DNA of 64,000 bases from VXNE01 sp965208745. Lineage in GTDB: Bacteria; Pseudomonadota; Gammaproteobacteria; Pseudomonadales; Azotimanducaceae. A model generated the notes under the pieces. The model worked only from the letters and a program-made list of their open reading frames with translations. It did not search any database and had not been told where the DNA came from. Each line of letters begins with the position of its first letter. Position 1 is the stretch's first letter. Both the position numbers and the translations under genes were made by a program. Shown one piece after another: positions 44,326 through 52,971 of the stretch. Where the stretch lies: NCBI GenBank assembly GCA_965208745.1, contig CBDBPN010000004.1, positions 806,001 through 870,000 of the forward strand, given 5' to 3'.

Positions 44326-44331
44326 AGCATA
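44326..44331 (-). promoter_or_regulatory. -10-like box directly before thpR
   Basis: TATGCT on the minus strand (plus AGCATA), 7 bases before the ATG at 44318. On the opposite strand TAGAAT (44343-44348) lies 39 bases before the PPK2 start. The 69-bp divergent region therefore appears to carry both promoters. Confidence 0.35.
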
Positions 44332-44387
44332 CCGGGGCCGGGTAGAATAGCGGCTGGTCAGGGGAGAAGTGTGGACGCGACCTGCGG

Positions 44388-45326
44388 ATGGCCAAAGACT
44401 CCATCCTCGCCGACCTCGGTGCGAAGGGTGCGCACGGAGGCGCCGCCCACGAACTCACCGAGGCCGTTCGCCACTACCGGATCGACCGCGCGCCGGTATC
44501 CCTGGCGGACCACGACCCCGCCGACACGGGCCCGTTCTCCACCCGCGACCGGGCCCTCGCCCGGGCGCTCCTGCGGGCCCACACCGCCTGGTTGACGGGG
44601 CGCCAGCGCGCGCTTGCGGCCCAGCGGCAGTGGGCCGTGCTCCTGGTGCTGCAGGGCCGGGACGCCGCCGGCAAGGACAGCCTGATCCGGCACGTCACGT
44701 CCGGGATGAATCCCCAGGGCTGCGACGTGACCTCCTTCGAGGTGCCGAACGAGGAGGAACTGCGTCACGACTTCCTCTGGCGCTATCACCGGCACCTGCC
44801 GACACAGGGCAAGGTGGGCGTCTTCAACCGTTCGCACTACGAGGAAGTGCTGGTCGTCCGCGTCCACCAGGAGCACCTGCGCTCGCAGCACCTGCATCCG
44901 TCCCTGATCGGCCCGGACGTCTGGGATCACCGGCTGCGGGACATCGTGGCGTTCGAGGACTACCTGACCCGTAACGGCACCGCGATCGTCAAGATCTTCC
45001 TGAACGTGTCGAAGGAAGAGCAGAAGGAGCGCTTTCTGGGCCGCCTCCGCGACCCGGCGAAGCACTTCAAGTTCTCGCCGTCCGACATCCGCGACCGGGA
45101 GCACTGGGACGCTTACACCGAGGCCTACGAGGCCGCCCTCGGCGCGACGTCGACGCCGCACGCGCCGTGGTACGTCGTGCCGGCCGACCGCAAGTGGTAT
45201 GCCCGCCTGGCCGTGGCGTCGATCCTGGTGCACGCGATCGCCGAACTCGACCTCGAGCGGCCCGCCCCGCTCCTGGCCGACCCCGAGACGCTGCAGGCGG
45301 CCCGCGCGGCGCTCGAGGACGCGTGA
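44388..45326 (+). CDS. Polyphosphate kinase 2 family protein
   Basis: 312 residues. Walker A 'GRDAAGKDSLIRH' near residue 90, Walker B-type region 'GKVGVFNRSHYEEVL' containing the lid-associated Arg, 'FKFSPSDIRDREHWDAYTEAYE' and the final 'WYARLAVASILVHAI'. PPK2 transfers phosphate between polyphosphate and ADP/GDP or AMP. The sequence looks most like class I/II PPK2; I cannot assign the nucleotide. Translation of the next gene begins at a GTGA overlap, coupling this enzyme to an octaheme cytochrome. Confidence 0.87.
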   Translation: MAKDSILADLGAKGAHGGAAHELTEAVRHYRIDRAPVSLADHDPADTGPFSTRDRALARALLRAHTAWLTGRQRALAAQRQWAVLLVLQGRDAAGKDSLIRHVTSGMNPQGCDVTSFEVPNEEELRHDFLWRYHRHLPTQGKVGVFNRSHYEEVLVVRVHQEHLRSQHLHPSLIGPDVWDHRLRDIVAFEDYLTRNGTAIVKIFLNVSKEEQKERFLGRLRDPAKHFKFSPSDIRDREHWDAYTEAYEAALGATSTPHAPWYVVPADRKWYARLAVASILVHAIAELDLERPAPLLADPETLQAARAALEDA

Positions 45327-47521
45327 CGGCCCGCTTCCGGCGGGCGGCAACGACCGCCGCCGTCTGCGTGTTCCTCACCGCCTGCGAACCGCCGGAGTCC
45401 CCGCCGCAGGCCCTTCCGCCTCCCGCGGCCACCTTCGTGGGGAGCGAGGCCTGCGCCGCCTGCCACGCCGGGGCCTTCGAGCGCTGGTCCGGTTCCCACC
45501 ACGACCTGGCGATGCGGACCCCTGGCCCCGCCACCGTCGTCGGGGATTTCGGCGACACGTCCTTCACGAAGGACGGTGTCACGACCCGTTTCCGCCGCGA
45601 GGGCGACGGGTACTTCGTGGACACGGACGGTCCCTCAGGCGCGATCGCGACCTACCGCGTCGCCTACACATTCGGCATCACGCCGCTGCAGCAGTACCTG
45701 CTCGAGACGGAGCCCGGGCGTTTCCAGGCGCTCGGCATCGCCTGGGACGCGCGCCCGGGGGGACAGGGGTGGTTCCATCTCTATCCCGACGAGCGGATCG
45801 CCCACGACGATGTCCTCCACTGGACGTCCGATTCGCAGAACTGGAACTCCATCTGCGCCGACTGCCACTCGACGGACGTGCGCAAGGGCCTCGATGCCCG
45901 GACCGGATCGTTCGCGACCGCGCACTCCCTCATGAACGTAGGCTGCGAGGCGTGCCACGGCCCCGGTTCGCTGCACGCCGCGGCCCCGGAAGCCGATTAC
46001 GGCGCGGCCGCCGTGGAGATCGACACCTGCGCCCCCTGCCATAGCCGCCGGGCGCAGCTCGCCGAGGGGTTCCGGCCCGGCGCCGCGTTCCTCGACCACT
46101 ACCTGCCCGCCGTCGTCACCCCGCCCCTCTACCACGCCGACGGCCAGATCCGGGACGAGGTCTACGTCTACGGCTCGTTCCTGCAGAGCCGCATGTACCA
46201 GGAGGGCGTCACCTGCGGCAACTGCCACGACCCGCACACGGCCGAGCCGCTCCTGGCCGGCGATGCGCTGTGCACGCAATGCCACTCCGAGAACCCGCGC
46301 CCCGACTTCCCGACGCTCACCGCGCGGCGCTACGACGACCCGAGCCACCACTTCCACGACGACGTCCAATGCGTCGACTGCCACATGCCGAGCAAGGTGT
46401 ACATGGGCGTCGACGACCGGCGCGACCACGGCTTCCGGGTCCCGCGCCCGGACCTGACCCTGCGTTTCGACGTCCCGAACGCCTGCAACGGCTGCCACGA
46501 AGACCGCTCCCCGACCTGGGCCGCGGACGAGATCGCCCGGCGCACGGGCGCGCCTCCCTTACCCGGCGCCGCCGACGTCCTCGCCCTCGCCACCACGCAG
46601 CGGTTCGATGCCGAACGGGCCCTGTCGGAGGCCGCGACCGACGCCAGCCTGCCCGGTCTGGTCCGCCGCAGCGCACTGCTTGCGCTCGGCCCGTACGAGT
46701 TCGGCTTCTCCCAGGACGCCATCGCAGCCGGCTTGCGCGATGTGGACCCGTTCGTACGGCTCGGCGCCCTCGAACACCTGTCGCGTCTCCCCGACGCGCC
46801 CCGCCTCGCCGCGCTCCGCCGCCTCCTCAGGGATCCGCTGCGCGCGGTCCGGGTTTCGGCCGCACCGGCCGCCGCTCCCTTGCTGGCAGGGTCCGTATCC
46901 CCCGCCGACCGCGCGCTCATCGAGGACGCACTGCAGGAGCATCGGGCGGTGCAGGAGTTGAATGCGGAGCGTCCCGAGGCGCACACCAACCTCGCCGTCG
47001 TCCACGCCGCGCTCGGGGACGACGCGGCCGCGGAAGCCGCCCTCCGGCGAGCGCTCGACATCGCGCCGCACTGGATTCCGGCGCTCGTGAACCTGGCGGA
47101 CCTGTACCGCGCATCGGGGCGGGACGATGAGGGCGGAGCGCACCTGGCCGAAGCCGCCAGGATGCGCCCCCCGAGCAGCGAAGCGGCTTACGCGTACGGC
47201 CTGTGGCTCATCCGCCAGGGCCAGCCCGCGCGCGCCCTCGAGCAGTTGCAGCGCGCGTACGAACTGGACCCGGAGCACCTGCGCAACGGCTACGTCTACG
47301 CCCTCGCGCTCCATAACGCGGGCGAAGGCGCGTCGGCGCTCTTGGTGCTCGAGGACAGTCTCGGGAAGTTCGGCGGACACCGCGCCACGCTCGAAGCGCT
47401 CGCCACCATCTCGCGCGACCTGGGCGAGACGGAGGGCGCGCTCCGCTACGCCGAGCGGCTGGTGGCTGCGTTCGGCGTCCGCTACGAAGGTCTCGTCCGC
47501 GAGATCGAAGCGGGCGGATAG
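45323..47521 (+). CDS. Octaheme cytochrome c lipoprotein with HEAT/TPR tail
   Basis: 732 residues. Signal peptide with lipobox LTAC, lipidated Cys21. Eight CxxCH heme sites at residues 44-48, 178-182, 208-212, 236-240, 298-302, 317-321, 350-354 and 388-392, in the arrangement of the multiheme c-type cytochromes found with TPRs. Residues 415-540 look like HEAT-type helical repeats, 545-730 hold about five TPRs. Probably an outer- or inner-membrane-anchored periplasmic electron carrier or oxidoreductase; its substrate is unknown. GTG start at 45323 overlaps the PPK2 stop codon (GTGA). It is followed by the structured non-coding region 47522-48139. Confidence 0.85.
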   Translation: MTARFRRAATTAAVCVFLTACEPPESPPQALPPPAATFVGSEACAACHAGAFERWSGSHHDLAMRTPGPATVVGDFGDTSFTKDGVTTRFRREGDGYFVDTDGPSGAIATYRVAYTFGITPLQQYLLETEPGRFQALGIAWDARPGGQGWFHLYPDERIAHDDVLHWTSDSQNWNSICADCHSTDVRKGLDARTGSFATAHSLMNVGCEACHGPGSLHAAAPEADYGAAAVEIDTCAPCHSRRAQLAEGFRPGAAFLDHYLPAVVTPPLYHADGQIRDEVYVYGSFLQSRMYQEGVTCGNCHDPHTAEPLLAGDALCTQCHSENPRPDFPTLTARRYDDPSHHFHDDVQCVDCHMPSKVYMGVDDRRDHGFRVPRPDLTLRFDVPNACNGCHEDRSPTWAADEIARRTGAPPLPGAADVLALATTQRFDAERALSEAATDASLPGLVRRSALLALGPYEFGFSQDAIAAGLRDVDPFVRLGALEHLSRLPDAPRLAALRRLLRDPLRAVRVSAAPAAAPLLAGSVSPADRALIEDALQEHRAVQELNAERPEAHTNLAVVHAALGDDAAAEAALRRALDIAPHWIPALVNLADLYRASGRDDEGGAHLAEAARMRPPSSEAAYAYGLWLIRQGQPARALEQLQRAYELDPEHLRNGYVYALALHNAGEGASALLVLEDSLGKFGGHRATLEALATISRDLGETEGALRYAERLVAAFGVRYEGLVREIEAGG

Positions 47522-47668
47522 AGGCGACGCTCACAAGCGCCAACCGGGCGGCGTTACGTCGGATGGGCGGCGCCGCCGCCAGAAATGCCTGCGCACGTTC
47601 AGCAGCACATTCGCCGGCGCCCAAAGGGCCGCCAAACCCCAATCCACTCGTCCTCACCCCCCACACGA

Positions 47669-47792
47669 AACATCGCCCATTTCAACCGAGCCCCGGCGCT
47701 CGGCGACGCCGGGGCGGACAAGCCATCGGCGAAGACACGCCACGACAACGACGTCGTACCGACCGCGCGGGGACGTTGAAATGGGCGATGTT
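47669..47792. repeat. Structured inverted-repeat element (possible MITE)
   Basis: Outer perfect 18-bp inverted repeat AACATCGCCCATTTCAAC (47669-47686) and its reverse complement (47775-47792). Inside is a perfect 9-bp hairpin GCCCCGGCG/CGCCGGGGC (47690-47698 and 47707-47715) and a palindrome ACGACGTCGT. A third degenerate end (TGAATGATTGGGGCGATGTTC-like, 47988-48008) lies downstream in direct orientation to the right arm. No target duplication is evident. The rest of 47522-48139 (about 500 bp) shows no credible gene on either strand. Confidence 0.6.
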
Positions 47793-48139
47793 CTCCCGAC
47801 GGGTTGATCCGCGACTCGCGCGGCACTTTGGCGTACCGCGTGTTCGGCTCACCCAGTCCCGCAGGTGGCGGCATGACGCTCTCGCAAGATCCCGTCGCCC
47901 GAGTCAGGGGCGGTGCTCGGCGCCGTCCATCGCTGCCGACCAGATCGATCTCGGTCACTGGGCCGGCGCCGCCGAAGCCTGGCCACCTGAATGATTGGGG
48001 CGATGTTCGCAGCGATGCCTCCCGCGAAACGCGGCCACGCCAGCCTGAGAGCCGCCCGCGTGCGCCAGCACGCAATGGGCGGGCGACTCTCGGGGCCGCA
48101 GAGGCGCTCATCATCCGCAGCCGCCTTTCGGTGCGTGCT

Positions 48140-50131
48140 TCAAAACCTCCCCGGCCCACCCTCCGCCGGATCGAAGTCCGGCAGGTCTCCGCGCCCGTCC
48201 CGGGGCCCGACCCAGCGGGAACGCGCGTCCGGCGCCGCCGGCTCCGTTTCCAGCCCCTGCAGTTCCGCCGCGACCGCGCTGTCCTGGAACTGCAGTTCGT
48301 GCAGCGTGTAGTAGATGCCGCGCCGCGCGATCAGTTCGTCGTGGGTGCCGTGTTCCCGCACCCGGCCGCGGTGCAGCACGAGCACGCGGTCGCACTCCTG
48401 GATGGTCTGCAGCCGGTGCGCGATGACGATGGACGTGCGCCCCTCCGTGATGCGGTGCAGGGCTTCCTGGATGGCGAGTTCCGACCCGGTGTCGATGCTC
48501 GATGTCGCCTCGTCCAGCACGAGGATCTCCGGGTCCGCCGCGAGCACGCGGGCGAAGGCGAGGAGTTGCTGCTGGCCCTGGGAGAGGTTGTGGCCGCGTT
48601 CCGCGAGTTCCGTGTCGTAGCCGTCCGCGAGCTGGCGGATGAACGGATCCGCGTTGGCGGCTCGCGCGGCCCACTGCGCCCGCTCCCGGGTGATCGCGGG
48701 ATTGCTGAGGGCGATGTTGTCGAGCACCGTACCCGAGAACACGTGGAAGTCCTGCAGCACGACGCCGATGCGCTGGCGCAGGTCCCGGGTGGCGATGGCG
48801 TTCACGTCGGTGCCGTCGAGGAAGATCATCCCGTCGGCGAAGTCGTAGAACCGGGCGAGGAGCCGGATCACCGTGCTCTTCCCCGAGCCGGTGGGCCCAA
48901 CGATGGCAAGCTTCTCGCCGGGCGCGATGTGGAAGGAGACATCCTTCAGGACATCCTCTCCGCCCGGGTAGGCAAAGCGCACGTTGCGGAACTCGATCCC
49001 ACCCCGCAGCCGTTCGGGCAACCGCACCGGCGCGCGCGGTTCGTGGATCCGCTCGTCCCAGTCGAGGGCCTGGAAGATGCGCTCGCCCGACGCCATGGAG
49101 CGAAACAGCGTGTTGAACTGCTGCCCCACCGCCACGACGGGGTTGATCATCATGTTGATGTACTGGTTGAAGAGGATGATCGAGCCGAGGGATATCTCCT
49201 CCCGCACGACCTCCCCGCCGCCGTACCAGATCACGACGGCGACGGCGACGCTCGCGAGGCTCGTGTTGAAGGTCTCGAAAACGACCTCGTGGTCGATGGC
49301 GCGGAACTCCTGGCGCCGGTTCTCCTGGTTCCGGCGGCGGTATTCCTCGGCGTTGCGCGCTTCGCGGCCGGAGAGCTGGACGACCTCGATGCCCATCAGG
49401 TCTTCCTGCATGTACTGGTTCAGCCCCGACACCGAGTCACGCACCAGGCGGAAGATCTCGCGCATCGCCATGCGGAAGACGTACGTCGCCACCGCCGCCG
49501 CGGGGATGACGAGCAGCAGCAACCCCGTCACCTCCGTGCTGATGTGGAACATGAGGAAGAGCGCCAGGACGAACGGTACGAACTCGCCGGCCAGCATCCC
49601 GAAGCCGAGCAGCAGCTCGAAGAGGTTCTCGACGTCGTTCGTGACCCGCGTCATCACTCGCCCGACGGCAACGCGGTCGTAGAAGGAGGCGGGCTTGCGC
49701 TCCAGCGCCGCGAACAGGTCGAGGCGCAGATCCCGCAAGGCCTTGAGCGCGCTGCTCGCGAGGGTGAGGCGATGCGCGAACATGAGCACGGCCTGGGCGA
49801 GCACGAGCAGGATGAAGAGCAGCACCGCCGCCGTCAGCGGCTCGACGCCGAGGCTGGCCACCAGCCACTCCGTCGCGTCCACCAGGCCGTAGTCGGGGAG
49901 GTCCGCCGACGCGGGGTCCGGCAGCAGGATGGTGTCGACCACGACCCGCCCCTGGATGACCGGCAGCAGCACGCTCATCGCCGCCGCGCCGACCACCAGC
50001 GCGACGCTCGTGAACAGCGTGATCCGGTACGGCTTCATCCAGCCGAGCAGCCGCGCGAACAGGCGCAGGTTCAGGGCCTGGTGGGTGAGTTCCGCATCGA
50101 ACGCCGAGTAGTCGCGGCTCGCTTCGCTCAT
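48140..50131 (-). CDS. ABC exporter half-transporter, consensus NBD
   Basis: 663 residues. Six membrane helices in residues 35-330 (type IV ABC exporter), then an ATPase domain: Walker A 'GPTGSGKST', Q-loop 'VVLQDFHVFSG', signature LSQGQQQ, Walker B plus catalytic Glu 'ILVLDEATSSID', H-loop 'VIAHRLQTI'. The signature LSQGQ departs from LSGGQ. Followed by a proline/acid-rich tail after about residue 620. It is the second gene of a pair; its start overlaps the stop of the first by 4 bases (ATGA). The two chains should form a heterodimeric exporter of the MdlAB/TM287-288 type. Confidence 0.9.
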   Translation of the reverse strand: MSEASRDYSAFDAELTHQALNLRLFARLLGWMKPYRITLFTSVALVVGAAAMSVLLPVIQGRVVVDTILLPDPASADLPDYGLVDATEWLVASLGVEPLTAAVLLFILLVLAQAVLMFAHRLTLASSALKALRDLRLDLFAALERKPASFYDRVAVGRVMTRVTNDVENLFELLLGFGMLAGEFVPFVLALFLMFHISTEVTGLLLLVIPAAAVATYVFRMAMREIFRLVRDSVSGLNQYMQEDLMGIEVVQLSGREARNAEEYRRRNQENRRQEFRAIDHEVVFETFNTSLASVAVAVVIWYGGGEVVREEISLGSIILFNQYINMMINPVVAVGQQFNTLFRSMASGERIFQALDWDERIHEPRAPVRLPERLRGGIEFRNVRFAYPGGEDVLKDVSFHIAPGEKLAIVGPTGSGKSTVIRLLARFYDFADGMIFLDGTDVNAIATRDLRQRIGVVLQDFHVFSGTVLDNIALSNPAITRERAQWAARAANADPFIRQLADGYDTELAERGHNLSQGQQQLLAFARVLAADPEILVLDEATSSIDTGSELAIQEALHRITEGRTSIVIAHRLQTIQECDRVLVLHRGRVREHGTHDELIARRGIYYTLHELQFQDSAVAAELQGLETEPAAPDARSRWVGPRDGRGDLPDFDPAEGGPGRF

Positions 50132-52053
50132 GCATCGCCCCCAGCCACGGAAGCCAAGGCGGGCGCATCCACCTCCAGTTCGTGCAGCAATCGGCTCTTG
50201 CGCGCCCGGTCCTGGTCCTGGTTGCTCTGCACCGCTTCGAGGTCCGCGTAGTAGCCGCCCTGCGCCAGCAGTTCCGCGTGTGTCCCCGACTCCAGCACAT
50301 GACCGTTGTCGATGACGTAGATGCGGTCCGCGTGCCGCGCCGTGGACACCCGGTGCGAGACGAGCAGCGTCGTGCGCCCGCCGCGCAGCCGCTGCAGGTG
50401 CTGCAGGATCCGCTCCTCGGTCTCGGTGTCGACGCTCGAGAAACAGTCGTCGAGGAGCAGCACGGGCGCGTTCCGTATCAGGCCCCGCGCCAGCGTCGCC
50501 CGCTGCTTCTGGCCGCCCGACAGCGTGACGCCCCGCTCGCCCACCGGCGTGTCGAGCCCGTCCGCCAGTTCCCGCAGCGTGTCGAGCAGGCCCGCGGCTT
50601 CCGCGGCCCGGACGATGAGGTCGTCGGCGCGCCCCGGCGCGTCGTAGGTCAGGTTCTCCCGTAGCGAGGTCGAGAACAGGAAGGGGTCCTGCGGCACCAG
50701 GGTGATCGCCTCGCGCAGCCGGGCCAGCGGCAGGTCGCAGACGTCGCGGCCGTCGAGGAACACCATGCCCCGGGGCGTGTCGAGGAGCCGCACGGCCGCC
50801 TTCAGCAGCGTGGATTTGCCGGACCCGACGCGGCCGAGCAGCGCCACTGTCTCGCCGGCCGCGACGGTGAGGTCGATCCCGTCGATGGCCGGGCGCGCGG
50901 CCCCTGGATGTCCGTAACGCAGGCCGGCGAACGAGAGCCCGCCGCGGACTTCCGCTTGAAGCGGACCCGTCGCCGCGTCCGTCACCTCGCGCGGCGTGTC
51001 GAGCACCTCGAAGATGCGCTGCGTCCCGGCCGCCGCCGCCGTGAACAGCGACAGCGACCAGCCGATCGCGGTGATGGAGCCGGAGACCATCAGCAGGTAC
51101 GCCGAGAAAGCGGTGAACTCACCCACGGACAGGGAACCGGCCAGCACCAGCGAGCCGCCGTGGAACAAGATGATGACCGGCGAGATGGGGATCAGCATCG
51201 CCATCGCGAGGTTCATGAACCCCTGGTAACGGGTCGCGCGGTAGACCTTCTGCGCGTAGCGCGTACCGACGCGCCGGAAGCGTGCGATCTCGTGCTCCTC
51301 CTGCGCCATCGCCTGGATGGTGCGGATGCCGTTCAGGTTCTCCTGCGTGAAGGACGTGACGTCGGCCATCGCCTCCTGGCGGTCGCGGAAGTACGGGAAC
51401 ATGCCGCGCGCCATGAAGAACGCGGTGAGCGCCACGACCGGCAGCGGGAGCACCACCCACGCCGTCAGCTCCGGCGACATGTCGATCATGAAGTAGAGGC
51501 CCGCCGCGAGGGTGAACCCGAACAGGACCACGGTCACCCACCCGAACGACACGACCATCCGCACCATGCCGATGTCGTTGACCGCGCGCGACATCAGGTC
51601 GCCGGTCCCGAACCGGTTGAAGAACCCGGGCCCCTGGTACTGGACGGCGTTGAAGAAGCGCTTGCGCAGGTCGTAGCAGATCGAGATGGAGATGCGCCGC
51701 AGCACGCGGCGGGACAGGACGTAGACGAGGAACCGCGCCGCCACGATGCCGAGGATGGCGAGGGCGGGCACGGCCAGGTTCGGTTCGATCGCCTCGTCCG
51801 CCAGGCTGTCGATAGCGATCTTCAGGAACTGCGGAACGACGGCGTCGAGCAGGCGCGTGACGAGCAACCCGGCCAGCGACCCGCCGAGCGCCCACGCGTA
51901 CCGCCGGGCGTACGGAAAGAGACGCTTCAGGTGGCCGAGGTCCCGGGCCGAGGCACGCTCGCGCCGCGGGCCCGGAACGCGGAACTCGTTTCGCAAGGCA
52001 GGGCGCCGGTGTCCGGGACGACCCTCGATGTTACCCGACGCGCGGTACGCCAC
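50128..52053 (-). CDS. ABC exporter half-transporter, degenerate NBD
   Basis: 641 residues. Six membrane helices in residues 55-345, then an ATPase domain: Walker A 'GRVGSGKST', Q-loop 'LVPQDPFLFS', signature LSGGQKQ, Walker B 'VLLLDDCFSSVD', H-loop 'LLVSHRV'. The catalytic Glu after Walker B is replaced by Asp (LLLDD), a hallmark of the degenerate site in heterodimeric exporters. This fits the partner encoded next, whose signature is the altered LSQGQ, so the same composite site carries both changes. GTG start at 52053. Divergent from the hydrolase at 52096 with only 42 bp between. Confidence 0.9.
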   Translation of the reverse strand: MAYRASGNIEGRPGHRRPALRNEFRVPGPRRERASARDLGHLKRLFPYARRYAWALGGSLAGLLVTRLLDAVVPQFLKIAIDSLADEAIEPNLAVPALAILGIVAARFLVYVLSRRVLRRISISICYDLRKRFFNAVQYQGPGFFNRFGTGDLMSRAVNDIGMVRMVVSFGWVTVVLFGFTLAAGLYFMIDMSPELTAWVVLPLPVVALTAFFMARGMFPYFRDRQEAMADVTSFTQENLNGIRTIQAMAQEEHEIARFRRVGTRYAQKVYRATRYQGFMNLAMAMLIPISPVIILFHGGSLVLAGSLSVGEFTAFSAYLLMVSGSITAIGWSLSLFTAAAAGTQRIFEVLDTPREVTDAATGPLQAEVRGGLSFAGLRYGHPGAARPAIDGIDLTVAAGETVALLGRVGSGKSTLLKAAVRLLDTPRGMVFLDGRDVCDLPLARLREAITLVPQDPFLFSTSLRENLTYDAPGRADDLIVRAAEAAGLLDTLRELADGLDTPVGERGVTLSGGQKQRATLARGLIRNAPVLLLDDCFSSVDTETEERILQHLQRLRGGRTTLLVSHRVSTARHADRIYVIDNGHVLESGTHAELLAQGGYYADLEAVQSNQDQDRARKSRLLHELEVDAPALASVAGGDA

Positions 52054-52081
52054 CGGGAGCGGGGCCGGCCCGAGGCCGGTC

Positions 52082-52087
52082 TATAAT
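52082..52087 (+). promoter_or_regulatory. -10 box 8 bases before the hydrolase start
   Basis: Perfect TATAAT at 52082-52087; the ATG follows at 52096 after CCGCCGCC. No good -35 at 17 bp. The distance makes a leaderless transcript likely. Confidence 0.5.
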
Positions 52088-52095
52088 CCGCCGCC

Positions 52096-52971
52096 ATGCC
52101 GAACGGCGGTCCCACCTCTCACGTCTACTTCTCGCAGCGCCTGCGCCTGCACTACGTGGACTGGGGCAACGACGACGCCCCGTCCATGCTGCTGGTGCAC
52201 GGCGGTCGCGACCACTGCCGCAACTGGGACTGGGTGGCCGAGGACCTCTCGCGCGACTACCACATCATCGCCCCGGACCTGCGCGGCCACGGCGACTCGC
52301 AGTGGATGATCGGCGGGGACTACAACACGGTCGACTACGTCTACGACATCGCCCAGCTCCTCCGGCAGACGAAGATGACGCCGGTGACCATCATCGGCCA
52401 CTCCCTCGGCGGCTCCGTGTCGCTGGCCTACTCCGGCGTGTATCCGGAGACCGTGACGAAGCTCGTCTCCATCGAGGGCATGGGCCCGCCGCCGAGCGTC
52501 ACCGGGGGCGTGGAGCAGCTCGCCGTCCACGGCCGCCTCCGGCACTGGGTGGACAACCTCCGCCAGCTCTCGGGGCGCCTGCCGCGCCGTTATCCGACGC
52601 TCGAGGAAGCCTTCCAGCGCATGCAGACCGAAAACCCGCACCTGTCGGAGGCGCAGGCGCGGCACCTGACCATCCACGGCAGCAACCAGAACGAAGACGG
52701 CACGTATAGCTGGAAGTTCGACAACTACGTGCGCACCTTCGCGCCCATCGGCCTTTCGCCGGAACAGAACCGGGCGCTCCACGCGCGCATCTCGTGCCCC
52801 ACCCTGCTCATCTACGGCGCCGAGTCGTGGGCGTCGAACCCGGCGGCGGACGGCCGGGCCGAGCCCTTCCAGGACGTGCGCGTCGAGCGCATCGAGAACG
52901 CCGGGCACTGGGCGCACCACGACCAGCTCGACACGTTCCTCTCGATCGTTCGCGACTTCCTGGACACGTGA
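52096..52971 (+). CDS. Alpha/beta hydrolase
   Basis: 291 residues. 'LLVHGGRDHCRNWD' oxyanion region near residue 33, 'DLRGHGDS', nucleophile GHSLGGSV near 114 and 'NAGHWAHHDQ' His near 272; 'TLLIYGAESW' lies before the last strand. General acyl hydrolase of the type seen with meta-cleavage products or lactones. The start has no ribosome site; a perfect TATAAT lies 8 bases before it. Overlaps the CinA/nucleotidyltransferase fusion by GTGA, and that gene overlaps the crotonase, so three genes form one operon. Confidence 0.86.
   Translation: MPNGGPTSHVYFSQRLRLHYVDWGNDDAPSMLLVHGGRDHCRNWDWVAEDLSRDYHIIAPDLRGHGDSQWMIGGDYNTVDYVYDIAQLLRQTKMTPVTIIGHSLGGSVSLAYSGVYPETVTKLVSIEGMGPPPSVTGGVEQLAVHGRLRHWVDNLRQLSGRLPRRYPTLEEAFQRMQTENPHLSEAQARHLTIHGSNQNEDGTYSWKFDNYVRTFAPIGLSPEQNRALHARISCPTLLIYGAESWASNPAADGRAEPFQDVRVERIENAGHWAHHDQLDTFLSIVRDFLDT

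Noticed and set aside
47599..48159. Minus-strand frame of 186 codons in the gap after the cytochrome gene
   Set aside because: Low-complexity sequence passing through the inverted-repeat element; no family, no ribosome site, and both repeat arms would be translated.
47804..50251. Plus-strand frame of about 800 codons across the ABC exporter
   Set aside because: His/Glu/Arg-rich shadow of the ABC transporter gene, which carries all ATPase motifs on the other strand.
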